Origin: Planctomycetota bacterium
GTDB lineage: Bacteria > Planctomycetota > Phycisphaerae > Phycisphaerales > SM1A02
Direction: 5' to 3'
NCBI GenBank assembly: GCA_026386795.1
Contig: JAPLMU010000128.1
Location: forward strand, 1 to 59,348
Length of the DNA: 59,348 nucleotides
Part shown: positions 16,682 to 25,490 of the stretch, piece after piece
Layout: every line of letters starts with the position of its first letter
How positions within the stretch are numbered: the stretch's first letter is position 1
Notes under the pieces: generated by a model
Told to the model about the DNA's origin: nothing
Database searches by the model: none
Seen by the model: only the letters and a program-made list of their open reading frames with translations
Made by a program: the position numbers and the translations under genes

Positions 16682-17721
16682 GTGGCGAGCGCCGGAGTCG
16701 GCCAGCCTTCACTTGTCACAACAGGATCGCCTTCTGTTTCATAGTGCCAGCGTGCGCTGGTTGTTTGTAACTTCGCAAGTAGGGCGCGTCCGCGTTCCGG
16801 TCCCATCACGGAGAGTGCGGTTGCAAGTGCATCGGCCTCGACGCCTGTGCGCGCAACCACGACAACCTCAACGCGCGTCGTCAGTGGTTCGCCCGTTGTT
16901 GGGTCAATGATGTGGCTGCGGCGCGTTGTCTTTGATCCACTCGTTGCAACGTCCATATGTTGAAATCGATCGCCACTGGTAGTAACGGCGGCATTCGCGA
17001 GTTCAAGCTTGGTGTGCCAGGGGTCATCAAGATCAATGTTCCAGCCGGTGCGACCGGGCGGTGCATCACTCACAGCGATGTCACCGGAAAGATCGATCAA
17101 GGCACTGACCACTCCGCGTTCGCGCAGTACCGCAAGTGCAGCATCGGCGCCGATTCCTTGGCCAATTCCACCGAAATCAAGTTCCAAGCCAGGCACGCGT
17201 GCGGCGTACGTATGCGTCGCTTCATCAAACTGCACCTGTTGCCATCCACAGCGCGCGCGGAGTGTTTGCAATTCGGTTGCGTCCGGAATACGCCCATCGC
17301 GTCGTGCAGCGCGCCATCCCTTGGTGAGCGCGCCAACGGTTGGGTCAAATGCTCCGTCGGTCATGCGCGCGTAGGCGAGCGAAGCGCTGATAGCGGCCGC
17401 AAGATCTGGTCCAACGGTCGCCTTCACGCCTGCGAGCGATGGAAGTTGTCGCGTTTCGCTTGCAGGCATCCAGTCGCTCAAGGCCTCTTCAATGCGCGCG
17501 AGGCGTTCGAATACCGCGCGTGCGGATTCGTTGGCTGATTCTTCGCTGCGCGCATAGAACACTATGCGGCAGGGTGCGCCCATCACAAGGCGTGAGAACT
17601 CAAACTGCTGTGCGGCGACAGCGCTCTCTGACGCTATGGGTCCGTTGCATTGGCATGCACTCAGCGCGCCAATTCCCATGCACGAAACGAGCACGTGCAT
17701 AATGATCGCGACTGATTTCAT
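16651..17721 (-). CDS. apbE: FAD:protein FMN transferase, lipoprotein (ApbE family)
   Basis: ApbE-family enzyme of 356 residues that attaches FMN from FAD to a Thr or Ser of periplasmic flavoproteins such as Nqr/Rnf subunits. Start MKSVAIIMHVLVSC with lipobox LSAC predicts a lipoprotein. Motifs in order are MGAPCRIVFYA, FDPTVGALTKGW, LDFGGIGQGIGAD, the HIIDPTTGEPL loop and VEADALATALSVMG. The usual lysine of the GGIxKG motif reads Gln here, which could lower activity. ATG overlaps the stop of the upstream methyltransferase (ATGA), so the two are co-translated. Target flavoproteins are not in the window. Confidence 0.88.
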   Translation of the reverse strand: MKSVAIIMHVLVSCMGIGALSACQCNGPIASESAVAAQQFEFSRLVMGAPCRIVFYARSEESANESARAVFERLARIEEALSDWMPASETRQLPSLAGVKATVGPDLAAAISASLAYARMTDGAFDPTVGALTKGWRAARRDGRIPDATELQTLRARCGWQQVQFDEATHTYAARVPGLELDFGGIGQGIGADAALAVLRERGVVSALIDLSGDIAVSDAPPGRTGWNIDLDDPWHTKLELANAAVTTSGDRFQHMDVATSGSKTTRRSHIIDPTTGEPLTTRVEVVVVARTGVEADALATALSVMGPERGRALLAKLQTTSARWHYETEGDPVVTSEGWPTPALATHATPGIATF

Positions 17722-18431
17722 AGCCACTGCCTTTGCATCATCACGATATTTCTTGCTGGAATATGGCATATCCACTCCAGATCTTGAGCGATTGATCGAA
17801 AGGTCGCCTCGCGGTAGAAGGTGACATGGGTGGGGTCGCGTCGATAGTGCCAATTTGCAAACTGCTCATCATCGGTCTGAAAGTTCGTCATGATCGCCAA
17901 TGTTCCGCCGGGTCGAAGCAATCGATCAAGCTGCTGAAATTCGGCGCGTGGGTGATGAAAGTGCTCGACTACTTCGGTGCAGGTAATGAAGTCATAGTCA
18001 AGTTCCAGCGGATCGGTATCAGGAAAGAAGATCGGGTCATAGATCTGCATGGTGTGCCCGGCATCACCCAAGATCTGTGCGAGGGCTGGTCCTGGTCCGC
18101 AGCCGTAATCGAGCCCCTCTTGGGCGGCGGGCAAGCGCTTCAGTAGTGGATCAGAAACCCGCTGCAGGAACGCACGGTATGCCTTGTCGTTCGGATCATT
18201 GTTGTGCTGCGCGTAGCGCGCGTGTTCAGCAGTACGGGTCGGAAGGTGCGCGTCCGCCAACAATGTCGCTTGGCAAGTTCCGCAGCGCCAGTACGTCAGC
18301 GTGTCAATCACCGCAAGCGTGCGCAGCGTGCGGCGCCCACACACCCGACATCCGTGTACCGGTGCAGCAGGGAGCGGCGCCGCAACGGGTGCTAGTACAG
18401 GTCGGGCTTTGGGCGTTCGAGGTTCGGGCAT
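17718..18431 (-). CDS. SAM-dependent methyltransferase with N-terminal zinc-finger-like region
   Basis: Class I methyltransferase-like protein of 237 residues. The N-terminal 65 residues hold two CxxC pairs (CRVCGRRT ... YWRCGTCQ), probably a zinc ribbon. The SAM-binding Rossmann region has LDYGCGPGPAL, then DFITCTEVVEHFHHP and LLRPGGTLAIMT. This architecture is seen in uncharacterised methyltransferases near surface-sugar or tRNA-modification genes; the substrate is not predictable. The frame is open far upstream, but the start at 18431 (MPEPRTPKARP) avoids the divergent gene. CACAAT, a poor -10, lies 7 nt upstream. It is the first gene of a unit with apbE. Confidence 0.82.
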   Translation of the reverse strand: MPEPRTPKARPVLAPVAAPLPAAPVHGCRVCGRRTLRTLAVIDTLTYWRCGTCQATLLADAHLPTRTAEHARYAQHNNDPNDKAYRAFLQRVSDPLLKRLPAAQEGLDYGCGPGPALAQILGDAGHTMQIYDPIFFPDTDPLELDYDFITCTEVVEHFHHPRAEFQQLDRLLRPGGTLAIMTNFQTDDEQFANWHYRRDPTHVTFYREATFRSIAQDLEWICHIPARNIVMMQRQWL

Positions 18432-18446
18432 GTGGTGGATTGTGGC

Positions 18447-19490
18447 ATGACGCGAGCGGATTGGCAGCGTGGTAATTTGCCACCCTTGACTCCTACGGCA
18501 CACATCCTCGGCGCAGGCGGCATTGGCATCGCGGCTGCCGCTTGCCTCGTTCGCGCCGGTTGGTCGGTGACCATGGTTGACGCCAACGCTGCCAAGGTTG
18601 CTGCTGGGCGTGTTTCGGGCATGGTTCTCGATGATCAGCCACCCATGCGGGTGGACTTTGTGAACTTTGACTCTTGGAGCCCGCCCACGGATGCCACGGT
18701 TCTCCTGTGCACCAAGACCTTTGATAACGCTGCCGTTCTCGCGCGCCTGCCCGATTGGCAAGCGCTGCTTCCCATTCAGAATGGCTTTGAACCCGCACTC
18801 GAGCGTCGCGCTCATCCGAGCGAAGCGATTGCCTCATTTGTTTCTACGTGCCCGGCGGACCGTCCGGTCGCGCGCATCACTCGGGCCGGTTCATTGCACA
18901 TCGGGGCGCGCCGCTCGGTCAGCGCTGAGGAGGCAAAACGTATCGCTGCATTGGCTGCCGCGTTCCGCGCAGGCAAACTCTTCGCAGTGGAACATGTGGA
19001 CGACGTTCGCCCGTTTAAGGCGACCAAACTGATGTACAACGCGGCCATCTCGCCGCTTGCAGCAAGCGCTGGCGTGGACAACGCCGGGCTACTCACTGAC
19101 CGGCTCGCGCAACGACTGTTCTTTGCGTTGCTGCGCGAGAATTACAACATCCTCCACGGTGCTCATCAGCGTCTTGAGAAGATTGGCCCATTCCATCCAA
19201 CGACTGTGATGCGGATTCTGTCCACGCCGTTTCTCCCAGGCATCATGGGCGTGTTCTTTCGACCGTCATTGCGTGGAACGTATTGCTCGATGAGCCCGGA
19301 CATGGGGAGCGGTCGTACGGAAGTGGATGCGTACAACGGCCATCTTGTGCGCCTTGCTGGCAGTAACCCATGCCCAATCAACCGCGCGGTGATCGCAATG
19401 GTTGAACGCATTTCCGCTGAACGTCGAGCGCCTTCGCCAGCACATCTCCAACAGCTTGCTGCGACGCTTTCGAGCGGAGTTCTTGCATGA
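18447..19490 (+). CDS. Ketopantoate reductase-like protein (PanE/ApbA family)
   Basis: NADPH-dependent reductase of 347 residues resembling 2-dehydropantoate 2-reductase, which makes pantoate for coenzyme A. The nucleotide-binding glycine motif is ILGAGGIGIAAA. The KTFDNAAVL and QNGFE segments and the catalytic-lysine helix TKLMYNAAISPLAA are where the family has them. It shares a small operon with the HpnA-like epimerase, with stop and start overlapping (ATGA), rather than with pan genes. A different alpha-keto acid may therefore be the substrate. Start uncertain: ATG at 18447 or GTG at 18432; neither has a clear Shine-Dalgarno. Confidence 0.78.
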   Translation: MTRADWQRGNLPPLTPTAHILGAGGIGIAAAACLVRAGWSVTMVDANAAKVAAGRVSGMVLDDQPPMRVDFVNFDSWSPPTDATVLLCTKTFDNAAVLARLPDWQALLPIQNGFEPALERRAHPSEAIASFVSTCPADRPVARITRAGSLHIGARRSVSAEEAKRIAALAAAFRAGKLFAVEHVDDVRPFKATKLMYNAAISPLAASAGVDNAGLLTDRLAQRLFFALLRENYNILHGAHQRLEKIGPFHPTTVMRILSTPFLPGIMGVFFRPSLRGTYCSMSPDMGSGRTEVDAYNGHLVRLAGSNPCPINRAVIAMVERISAERRAPSPAHLQQLAATLSSGVLA

Positions 19491-20476
19491 ATGTTGTCAC
19501 CGGCGCGGCCGGATACATCGGATCCCACCTCGTTGATCGATTGCTTCAGGCAGGCGAAGAGGTGCGTGTGGTTGAGCATCCGGCGGCATCTGTTGAACAT
19601 CTTCCGCTTAAAAATGTGGATTTGGTGCGCGCGGATATCCGCGATGCCGCTGCGATGCGGGAAGCCACGCGCGGCTGCAAGCGCGTGTACCACCTTGCCG
19701 CGGATCCGAATCTTTGGCGCCGTGATCGCCGCGAGTTCGATGCCATCAATCATGTTGGTGCAGTAAATGTCATGCGCGCTGCGCTCGATGGCGGAGCGAG
19801 CCGAGTGTTGTATGTGAGCACGGAGAGTATTCTTACCTCGGATGTGCCCGGCTCGAATCATGCATCGATTGAGTCCGCGCGGTTTCGCGAGGAAGACATG
19901 ATTGGTCCGTATTGCCTGAGTAAGTTCCGTGCGGAGCGCGCGGCCTTCCAACTCGCAGAGGCGGGCAGTCCGGTGATCGTCTGTAGCCCGACGCTGCCGA
20001 TCGGGCCCGGCGACCGCAACCAAACGCCGCCCACCCGACTGGCCGTTGCGTTCTGTCGCGGCAAGATTCCTGCGTACCTTGACTGCAGTGTGAATCTGAT
20101 CGATGCGCGCGATGTTGCCGACGGGCTGGTGCGCGCGATGGATCGCGGTCGACCTGGAGTTCGTTACATGCTCGGCGCGCACAACACGCGGCTCGCCAAC
20201 TGGCTGGGGGTGCTTGCGGGCATTGTCGGGCGACCCGCGCCGCGGTATTCGATTCCATATTCGTTGGCGCTCGCGGTCGGTTGGTGCAGCGAGCGATGGG
20301 CGGACGCAGTTTCGCACCGCATTCCAATGGCCACCGTCACGGGCGTGCGTCTGACCCGGCGGACGATGCACTTTGATCACTCAGCCAGCCTCGCCGAGCT
20401 TGGGTTGGCTCCGCGATCCGTGGAAGAATCAACCCAAGATGCGGTGGATTGGTATCGGCAGCAGAATTGGATCTGA
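19487..20476 (+). CDS. NAD-dependent sugar epimerase/dehydratase, HpnA-like
   Basis: Extended SDR protein of 329 residues. NVVTGAAGYIGSHL is the NAD-binding glycine motif and YCLSK the YxxxK active site. HpnA-type features are AADPNLWRRD after the HLA position, SPTLPIGPGDRNQTPP, GKIPAYLDCSVNLIDARDVADG and the RYMLG repeat near the C-terminus. HpnA proteins are associated with hopanoid side-chain sugar modification. No squalene-hopene cyclase is in the window, so this could equally be a dihydroflavonol-reductase-like enzyme. Translationally coupled to the upstream reductase through ATGA. Confidence 0.85.
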   Translation: MNVVTGAAGYIGSHLVDRLLQAGEEVRVVEHPAASVEHLPLKNVDLVRADIRDAAAMREATRGCKRVYHLAADPNLWRRDRREFDAINHVGAVNVMRAALDGGASRVLYVSTESILTSDVPGSNHASIESARFREEDMIGPYCLSKFRAERAAFQLAEAGSPVIVCSPTLPIGPGDRNQTPPTRLAVAFCRGKIPAYLDCSVNLIDARDVADGLVRAMDRGRPGVRYMLGAHNTRLANWLGVLAGIVGRPAPRYSIPYSLALAVGWCSERWADAVSHRIPMATVTGVRLTRRTMHFDHSASLAELGLAPRSVEESTQDAVDWYRQQNWI

Positions 20477-20522
20477 TCCGCTCAGCTCGCGCGATTCGAT
20501 TGCACAGAAATTCGGGCGCCGC

Positions 20523-20732
20523 TCAAAGTTCGATGTTGATGAAATACGGCATGACTGCCATTGCGATGCAGGCAATGATGAGCAGAATGTTGTTTGGAAT
20601 GAAGTAGGGCACCACGCACAAACCGATGCCGGAAAGCAGCGGAATGAGTTTCTGCTGCTTCTTTCCATAGATGAAGTACGCGGTGCCAAGGACGCCCGCA
20701 AAAATACTGATGATGAGTGAGGTGGCGTCCAT
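20523..20732 (-). CDS. Small conserved membrane protein
   Basis: Integral membrane protein of 69 residues with three hydrophobic segments separated by a basic GKKQQK turn and a PNN loop. It resembles a family of small proteins often labelled 'amino acid transport protein' in databases, without functional proof. ATG at 20732 is preceded by AGGAAA at good spacing. It follows the PP2C response regulator on the same strand with a 28-bp gap, so it is probably the last gene of the chemosensory operon. Whether it belongs functionally is unknown. Confidence 0.7.
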   Translation of the reverse strand: MDATSLIISIFAGVLGTAYFIYGKKQQKLIPLLSGIGLCVVPYFIPNNILLIIACIAMAVMPYFINIEL

Positions 20733-20760
20733 GGAATTTCCTAGCGGCGATTTGCCTTCA

Positions 20761-21933
20761 TCACGGGAAAGTCACTTCAAGCAGGCTGACATCATCCTCA
20801 AAGTCATCACGCTTGCGCACAAGGCGGCTGCGCGCAATGAGCCGTTCGACGGCGCCGTCGCCCTTGCGAGCCTCTTCGGAGACGTTCGCAAGGAATGCTT
20901 CGAGCGCCCAGCAAGTGCCGTCTTCCAACATGATTTCGTGGATTCCGTCGCTGTAGACGAACAGTTGCGAGCCTGGAAGCAGGGCAGTCGTTGCGGTTCC
21001 GTAGGGCGCGCCACTGAATGCACCGATCATTGGGCCGCTGATGTCTTCATTGCCGCCGAGTTCTTTGTCTGTGCCACCCGGGGTGTACAGCAACGCCGGT
21101 GGGTGACCTCCGCTGGAATACTTCAGTTCCCGACGTGACAGGTCAGCCACGCCGTACCACATGGTAAAGAACATGCCATTGTGCTTACTCATGGGGAACA
21201 TCTCGTTGAGTGCCGAGAGCACCGCTCCTGGGTCGCCGAGATCCGCGCCGCCGAGCGCGTTCACTTGCATGGCATTCATGACACTCACGGAAAGCAATGC
21301 TGGTCCAACCCCGTGACCGCACACATCGAGCAGGTAGATCGCCATTCGGTTTTCATCAAGCCAGTGGTAGCCGAAGCTGTCACCGCCGAGGCTTGCCGAA
21401 GGAACGAACGCCCAGCGGGTCCGCACGCGGCCATCGATCGGCTCAGGAATCAGGCTCTGCACGTAATGCGCAGCGCTGTCGAGTTCGGCGCGGAGCGCAT
21501 TAAAGGCTTCGTCGCGTTCCTTCTGCGCTCGGTTAGCACGTGCGTGGTATTGGATGCGTGCGATCAACTCCACCGGATCGGGCAGCTTCACCAAGTAATC
21601 GTTTGCGCCGCGCGCGAATGCGTCAGCCTTGATTGATGGCTCTTCTTTCACGCTCAGCACAATGAGCGGGGTGCGCGCGAGTGTTGGATCGCGCCGGTAG
21701 GCACTCACCAACTCGAGTCCGTCTGCGTCAGGCATCACCAAGTCTTGCAGAATGACATCCGGGTTGACCTCGGCAACCTTGGCCAAGGCCTCCGAGCCTT
21801 TGATGCAGGAAATCAACTGGATGTTCTTATGCGGCAACAACATGCGCCGAACCGCTTCCGCAATGATCGGCTGATCATCAACAATGAGAACGCGCATCGG
21901 GGTTTCGTCAGCAATTCCTGTGGTACTACTCAT
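20761..21933 (-). CDS. Response regulator with WspR-like receiver and PP2C/SpoIIE phosphatase output
   Basis: Protein of 390 residues. Receiver domain at about 12-130: acidic pair D19-D20, phosphoacceptor D64 (ILQDLVMP), S94 and K116. The segment LVKLPDPVELIARIQYH and the following RDEAFNALR helix closely resemble the equivalent region of Pseudomonas WspR. A helical linker leads to a PP2C/RsbU-type serine phosphatase (about 165-388) with metal ligands in GGDSFG (D185), LDVCGHG (D203), YSDGIHE (D329) and DDVSLL (D381), all present. Expected job: phosphorylation by the CheA switches phosphatase activity, normally toward an STAS anti-sigma antagonist; no such partner is encoded here. ATG overlaps the cheB stop. 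Confidence 0.93.
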   Translation of the reverse strand: MSSTTGIADETPMRVLIVDDQPIIAEAVRRMLLPHKNIQLISCIKGSEALAKVAEVNPDVILQDLVMPDADGLELVSAYRRDPTLARTPLIVLSVKEEPSIKADAFARGANDYLVKLPDPVELIARIQYHARANRAQKERDEAFNALRAELDSAAHYVQSLIPEPIDGRVRTRWAFVPSASLGGDSFGYHWLDENRMAIYLLDVCGHGVGPALLSVSVMNAMQVNALGGADLGDPGAVLSALNEMFPMSKHNGMFFTMWYGVADLSRRELKYSSGGHPPALLYTPGGTDKELGGNEDISGPMIGAFSGAPYGTATTALLPGSQLFVYSDGIHEIMLEDGTCWALEAFLANVSEEARKGDGAVERLIARSRLVRKRDDFEDDVSLLEVTFP

Positions 21934-23039
21934 GTTGTAACTCCTGGTCGTGGTTTTGAAAGTGCAGCAGTGACTGCTGGACCGATGTGTTCAAGTGCTA
22001 AGGTTCGTTCTGCCGCGCCGCTCATGCTTGCGGCTCCGGGCATCCCCCATACAACGCTCGTCGCGCGATCTTGCGCAAAGGTACGCCAGCCGTTGTTTCG
22101 GAGAGACATCATTCCAGTGGCGCCATCTTTGCCCATGCCGGTGAGCAACACAGCGGCGCCGGTGCGTGATCGGATCATCGCGAGGCTCTCAAAGAAGACG
22201 TCCACGGAGGGGCGGTGGATGAGTTCTGCGTCTCCCGCAACGTAGTCGAGGGTTCCACCGGGCTTCATGATCATCTGCATCGGCTCGCCGGCGACCAAGA
22301 TGGATCCCGGCATCGGGCGATCGCCCCGGCGCGCGAGCGTCACTCCTCGGCCGGTCTGTGAAGTCAGCCACTGCGCGAGTCCGGGCAAAAAACTGGCGTC
22401 CATGTGCTGAACGATCACCACGGCATAGGGCAGCACCGCGGGCAGAGACTTCAGGAATACGGCCAGTGCCTGCGGTCCGCCCGTACTCGAGCCGACCGCA
22501 ACCATGAGAAATGGATCCGCCGCATCGTGGGAACCTGCGTGCGCAGGAGTACCGGTCTTTGGTGCTACTGATCGATGGTGTGCGGTGGACGCCGGTGACG
22601 CGGTACCGGTATCGGAGCGCGTAGCGACCGCCTTGAAATCAGCAGCAGTCAGCCGACGTACCGCAGCGATCTTCGTAAGAAGCGCCTTGTCTCCATGCGT
22701 GCCGTTGCTACCTAAGCGCGGGGTGTCCACGGCATCGAGCGCACCGGCTCCGATCGCTTCGTAAACACGCGACGCGTTGCCTTCCACCGTCGCGGTGACC
22801 ACCAAAATTGGGCAGGGCGCATCGCGCATGATGAGTCGCGTCGATTCAACGCCGTCCATGACTGGCATGATGAGATCCATCAACACAAGGTCAGGGCGGT
22901 CTGCCTTGGCGCGTTCAACGGCTTCGGCGCCATCATTTGCCATCCAAGCGACCGTGACATCCGGCAATTGCAGCACTACGCGCCGAAGCGCTTCACGCGC
23001 CATGGCGAGGTCGTTGACAATTGCGATGCGAAAGGGCAC
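21930..23039 (-). CDS. cheB: Chemotaxis response regulator methylesterase CheB (WspF-like)
   Basis: Protein of 369 residues that removes methyl groups from the receptor and so resets the pathway. The N-terminal receiver has IVNDLAM (Asn in place of the first acidic residue, as in WspF), D10 and phosphoacceptor D55. The C-terminal methylesterase has SSTGGPQAL (S185), QHMDASFLPGLAQWL (H212) and GMGKDGATGM (D305), a full catalytic triad. An Ala/Thr-rich linker joins the two. It starts with GTG. It follows the cheA-like gene after an 84-bp gap and overlaps the PP2C regulator start (ATGA). Confidence 0.93.
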   Translation of the reverse strand: MPFRIAIVNDLAMAREALRRVVLQLPDVTVAWMANDGAEAVERAKADRPDLVLMDLIMPVMDGVESTRLIMRDAPCPILVVTATVEGNASRVYEAIGAGALDAVDTPRLGSNGTHGDKALLTKIAAVRRLTAADFKAVATRSDTGTASPASTAHHRSVAPKTGTPAHAGSHDAADPFLMVAVGSSTGGPQALAVFLKSLPAVLPYAVVIVQHMDASFLPGLAQWLTSQTGRGVTLARRGDRPMPGSILVAGEPMQMIMKPGGTLDYVAGDAELIHRPSVDVFFESLAMIRSRTGAAVLLTGMGKDGATGMMSLRNNGWRTFAQDRATSVVWGMPGAASMSGAAERTLALEHIGPAVTAALSKPRPGVTT

Positions 23040-23123
23040 TTGGAGGTGGTACCGATGGGATGAGGCTGATGAAGCGATGCGAATCGTTGGAATCAGGGTG
23101 GAGTGAAGAAATGGACTACGACG

Positions 23124-25490
23124 CTATGGTGTTCCAACAAGGCCAGTCACCGTGGCTATGAAGCTCTGATCTTGAAAGCTTCCCTTAGTAAGGTACGCAT
23201 TCGCTCCGGCGTCCATTCCGGCGCGGCGATCTTCATCTCGATCTTTGTAGCTGACCACAGCAATCGGCACATGCGCAAAGCGCGGATCGGAGCGCACGAG
23301 CCGCACCAATTCAATGCCATTCATGCGCGGCATGTCAATGTCAGTCACGAGCATGTCGAATCGGCCTGCCCGAATCTGGTTCCACGCGTCCATGCCGTCA
23401 ACGGCAACCGCTACGTCGTAACCAAGCCGCGTCAGTAGTTGACGCTCAACTTCGCGCACCGTAACGGAATCTTCGGCGACCAGAATCCGCTTCGCAACGC
23501 GACGCGGACCGGCATTGATCTCCGAAGCCCCCATGCCAACGAATGTTCCATCACTCAATTGCTTGCGTAGCGCGGCGAGCGTGTCTTCGACGTCCACGAT
23601 GAGCGCGGGCGAACCATCGTCCAAGATGGCGGCAGCAGAAATATGCGGGATCTTTCCGAGTCGGGCATCCAACGTGCGAACCACCAAGTCTTGTTCGCCT
23701 AGGAATTTGGTAACCACTAAGCCGACGCGTCCTTGGTCATCCCCCAAAATCACCACGCTTGTGGCGTCGTCGCGTGGGGTAGTGCCAAGACCAAACAGGA
23801 CCGCGCCGTCGAGCAATCCGGTGGCCTCGCCGTCAACATCGCATTGCAGGCGTCCTTGGATCACCGTAATGGCGCCGCCACCGACGCGGAGTACGCGTTC
23901 GATGCGCGCCAGCGGGAATGCGTACGGCTCTCCGGCAACTTCCACCAGCGCCGCGCGTAACACACTCAGTGTCACGGGCAATTGCAGTGCAAACGTTGTT
24001 CCGGTACCGACCCGACTTTCGATCCGGACGGTGCCGGAGGTTGACGTCACCATTTGGTGCACAACATCAAGACCAACGCCTCGCCCGGAAATTTCGGTGA
24101 CCTGCTTCGCCGTGCTGAATCCAGGCAGGAAAAGGAAGTCGAAGAGTTCGCGCTCGCTCAGGCGCCCGGCCAGTTCTGCAGTCTGCATTCCGCGTTCGAC
24201 CACTTTGCGTCGAATGGAATCTGCCTCAATACCCTTGCCGTCATCGGTGACGCGCACGAGTAATTGTCCGGCGTGATGTCGCGCCTCGACCACGATGCGC
24301 GCCTGTTCCGGTTTGCCGCTTGCGCGCCGCTCTTCGGGCATTTCAATGCCGTGATCCACAGCATTTCGAATGATGTGATTAAGAGGTGCCTCAAGCCGCG
24401 CCAAAATATCGCGGTCAACAGGAACGTCCGCGCCGACGATGTCAAAGCGCACGCTCTTGCCGAGTTGTCGCGCAACATCACGCACCATGCGCGGGAACCC
24501 AGACACGCCTTCGCCGAACGGTCGCATGCGGCTGCCGATCACTTCGTGATAGAGCGCGGTGGAGACTTCCTCGGTGCGGCGGAAGAAGTTCTCAAGGTCA
24601 AAGATTCGGTCCGCAAGTGAGGCCTCCGCGCGACCGACGGCATCGCGTGCCATGGCAATGCGTGCGGGTTCGCCGCGGCGCATGGCCGCCTCAAGTGATT
24701 CGCGCGCGCGGGTCAGTTCTCCGCGCACGGCGCCGAGGGCTCGGCGCAAGGCTGGCGAACGACGGCCTTCAACCATCGACTCGCCGGCGAGCTGCATCAT
24801 CCGATCAAGATTGTCAGCATTGACGCGAACAGCACGCGATTCCGGTGCGATTGTGGCCGTAGGCGCAGATGCCGCCGGCATATCGATGGTGGGAATCGGT
24901 CGTTGCACTACAGCATCGACGCGGCGCGGCGCGGCGGCTGGCGCGACGACGGCGCGGGCATTAATAGGTGCGGGTGCGGGCACCGGTGCCTCGGCTGGCG
25001 CAGGTGTCGGCGCGGGCGCCGGTGCAGGTGCCTCCGGAGTAACTGTCGGCGCCGCAGGAGCCGCCGCCGGAGCCGCAGGAGCCGAAACGGCCGGAGCCGC
25101 CGCTGACAGTGCAATGGTCAGCGTGTTGATCTCGCTTGCGTTCTGCGAACTCCACTCCGGAAGATCTGCCTCGTTCTGCTGCGAAATGCGCTGCAGCAAA
25201 TCTGTACCTTCAAGCAGTTGATCGATGCGCCCGCGCGTGGTTCGTTCCTGACCTTTCTGGAGCCGCACCAATGCGTCTTCCATATGGTGGGCAACAGTCA
25301 CTGCTGCATCAATGCCGACGATGCGCGCCGCGCCCTTGATGGAGTGGGCCGCACGCATAAGAGGCACGATGATTCCAATGTCATCGGGCGCGCTTTCGAG
25401 TTTCAGAAGACCGTCACTGAGAGCCGCGCAGTGGGTGTCAACCTCTGCGCGAAACAGTTCGTACATTGAGAATCCGCCAAGATCGCTCAT
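23124..25490 (-). CDS. Hybrid chemotaxis histidine kinase CheA-REC (WspE-like)
   Basis: Central kinase of the chemosensory pathway, 788 residues. Domain order: Hpt (H49 in AAHSIKGAARIVG), an unusually long Ala/Pro-rich linker (about 130-218) where P2 would lie, dimerisation domain from about 220, HATPase (NHIIRNAVDHGIEMP, TDDGKGI, GRGVGLDVV), CheW-like domain and a C-terminal receiver (668-788; acidic pair in LVAEDSVTVRE, D717 in VTDIDMP). WspE has the same order. The terminal receiver probably acts as a phosphate sink or adaptation element. It is the fifth gene of the operon, and its start overlaps the upstream cheW (ATGA). Confidence 0.94.
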   Translation of the reverse strand: MSDLGGFSMYELFRAEVDTHCAALSDGLLKLESAPDDIGIIVPLMRAAHSIKGAARIVGIDAAVTVAHHMEDALVRLQKGQERTTRGRIDQLLEGTDLLQRISQQNEADLPEWSSQNASEINTLTIALSAAAPAVSAPAAPAAAPAAPTVTPEAPAPAPAPTPAPAEAPVPAPAPINARAVVAPAAAPRRVDAVVQRPIPTIDMPAASAPTATIAPESRAVRVNADNLDRMMQLAGESMVEGRRSPALRRALGAVRGELTRARESLEAAMRRGEPARIAMARDAVGRAEASLADRIFDLENFFRRTEEVSTALYHEVIGSRMRPFGEGVSGFPRMVRDVARQLGKSVRFDIVGADVPVDRDILARLEAPLNHIIRNAVDHGIEMPEERRASGKPEQARIVVEARHHAGQLLVRVTDDGKGIEADSIRRKVVERGMQTAELAGRLSERELFDFLFLPGFSTAKQVTEISGRGVGLDVVHQMVTSTSGTVRIESRVGTGTTFALQLPVTLSVLRAALVEVAGEPYAFPLARIERVLRVGGGAITVIQGRLQCDVDGEATGLLDGAVLFGLGTTPRDDATSVVILGDDQGRVGLVVTKFLGEQDLVVRTLDARLGKIPHISAAAILDDGSPALIVDVEDTLAALRKQLSDGTFVGMGASEINAGPRRVAKRILVAEDSVTVREVERQLLTRLGYDVAVAVDGMDAWNQIRAGRFDMLVTDIDMPRMNGIELVRLVRSDPRFAHVPIAVVSYKDRDEDRRAGMDAGANAYLTKGSFQDQSFIATVTGLVGTP

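Noticed and set aside
24880-25120. Plus-strand Gly/Ala-rich frames opposite the CheA linker
   Set aside because: They are antisense shadows of the Ala/Pro-rich linker, with no independent start signals.
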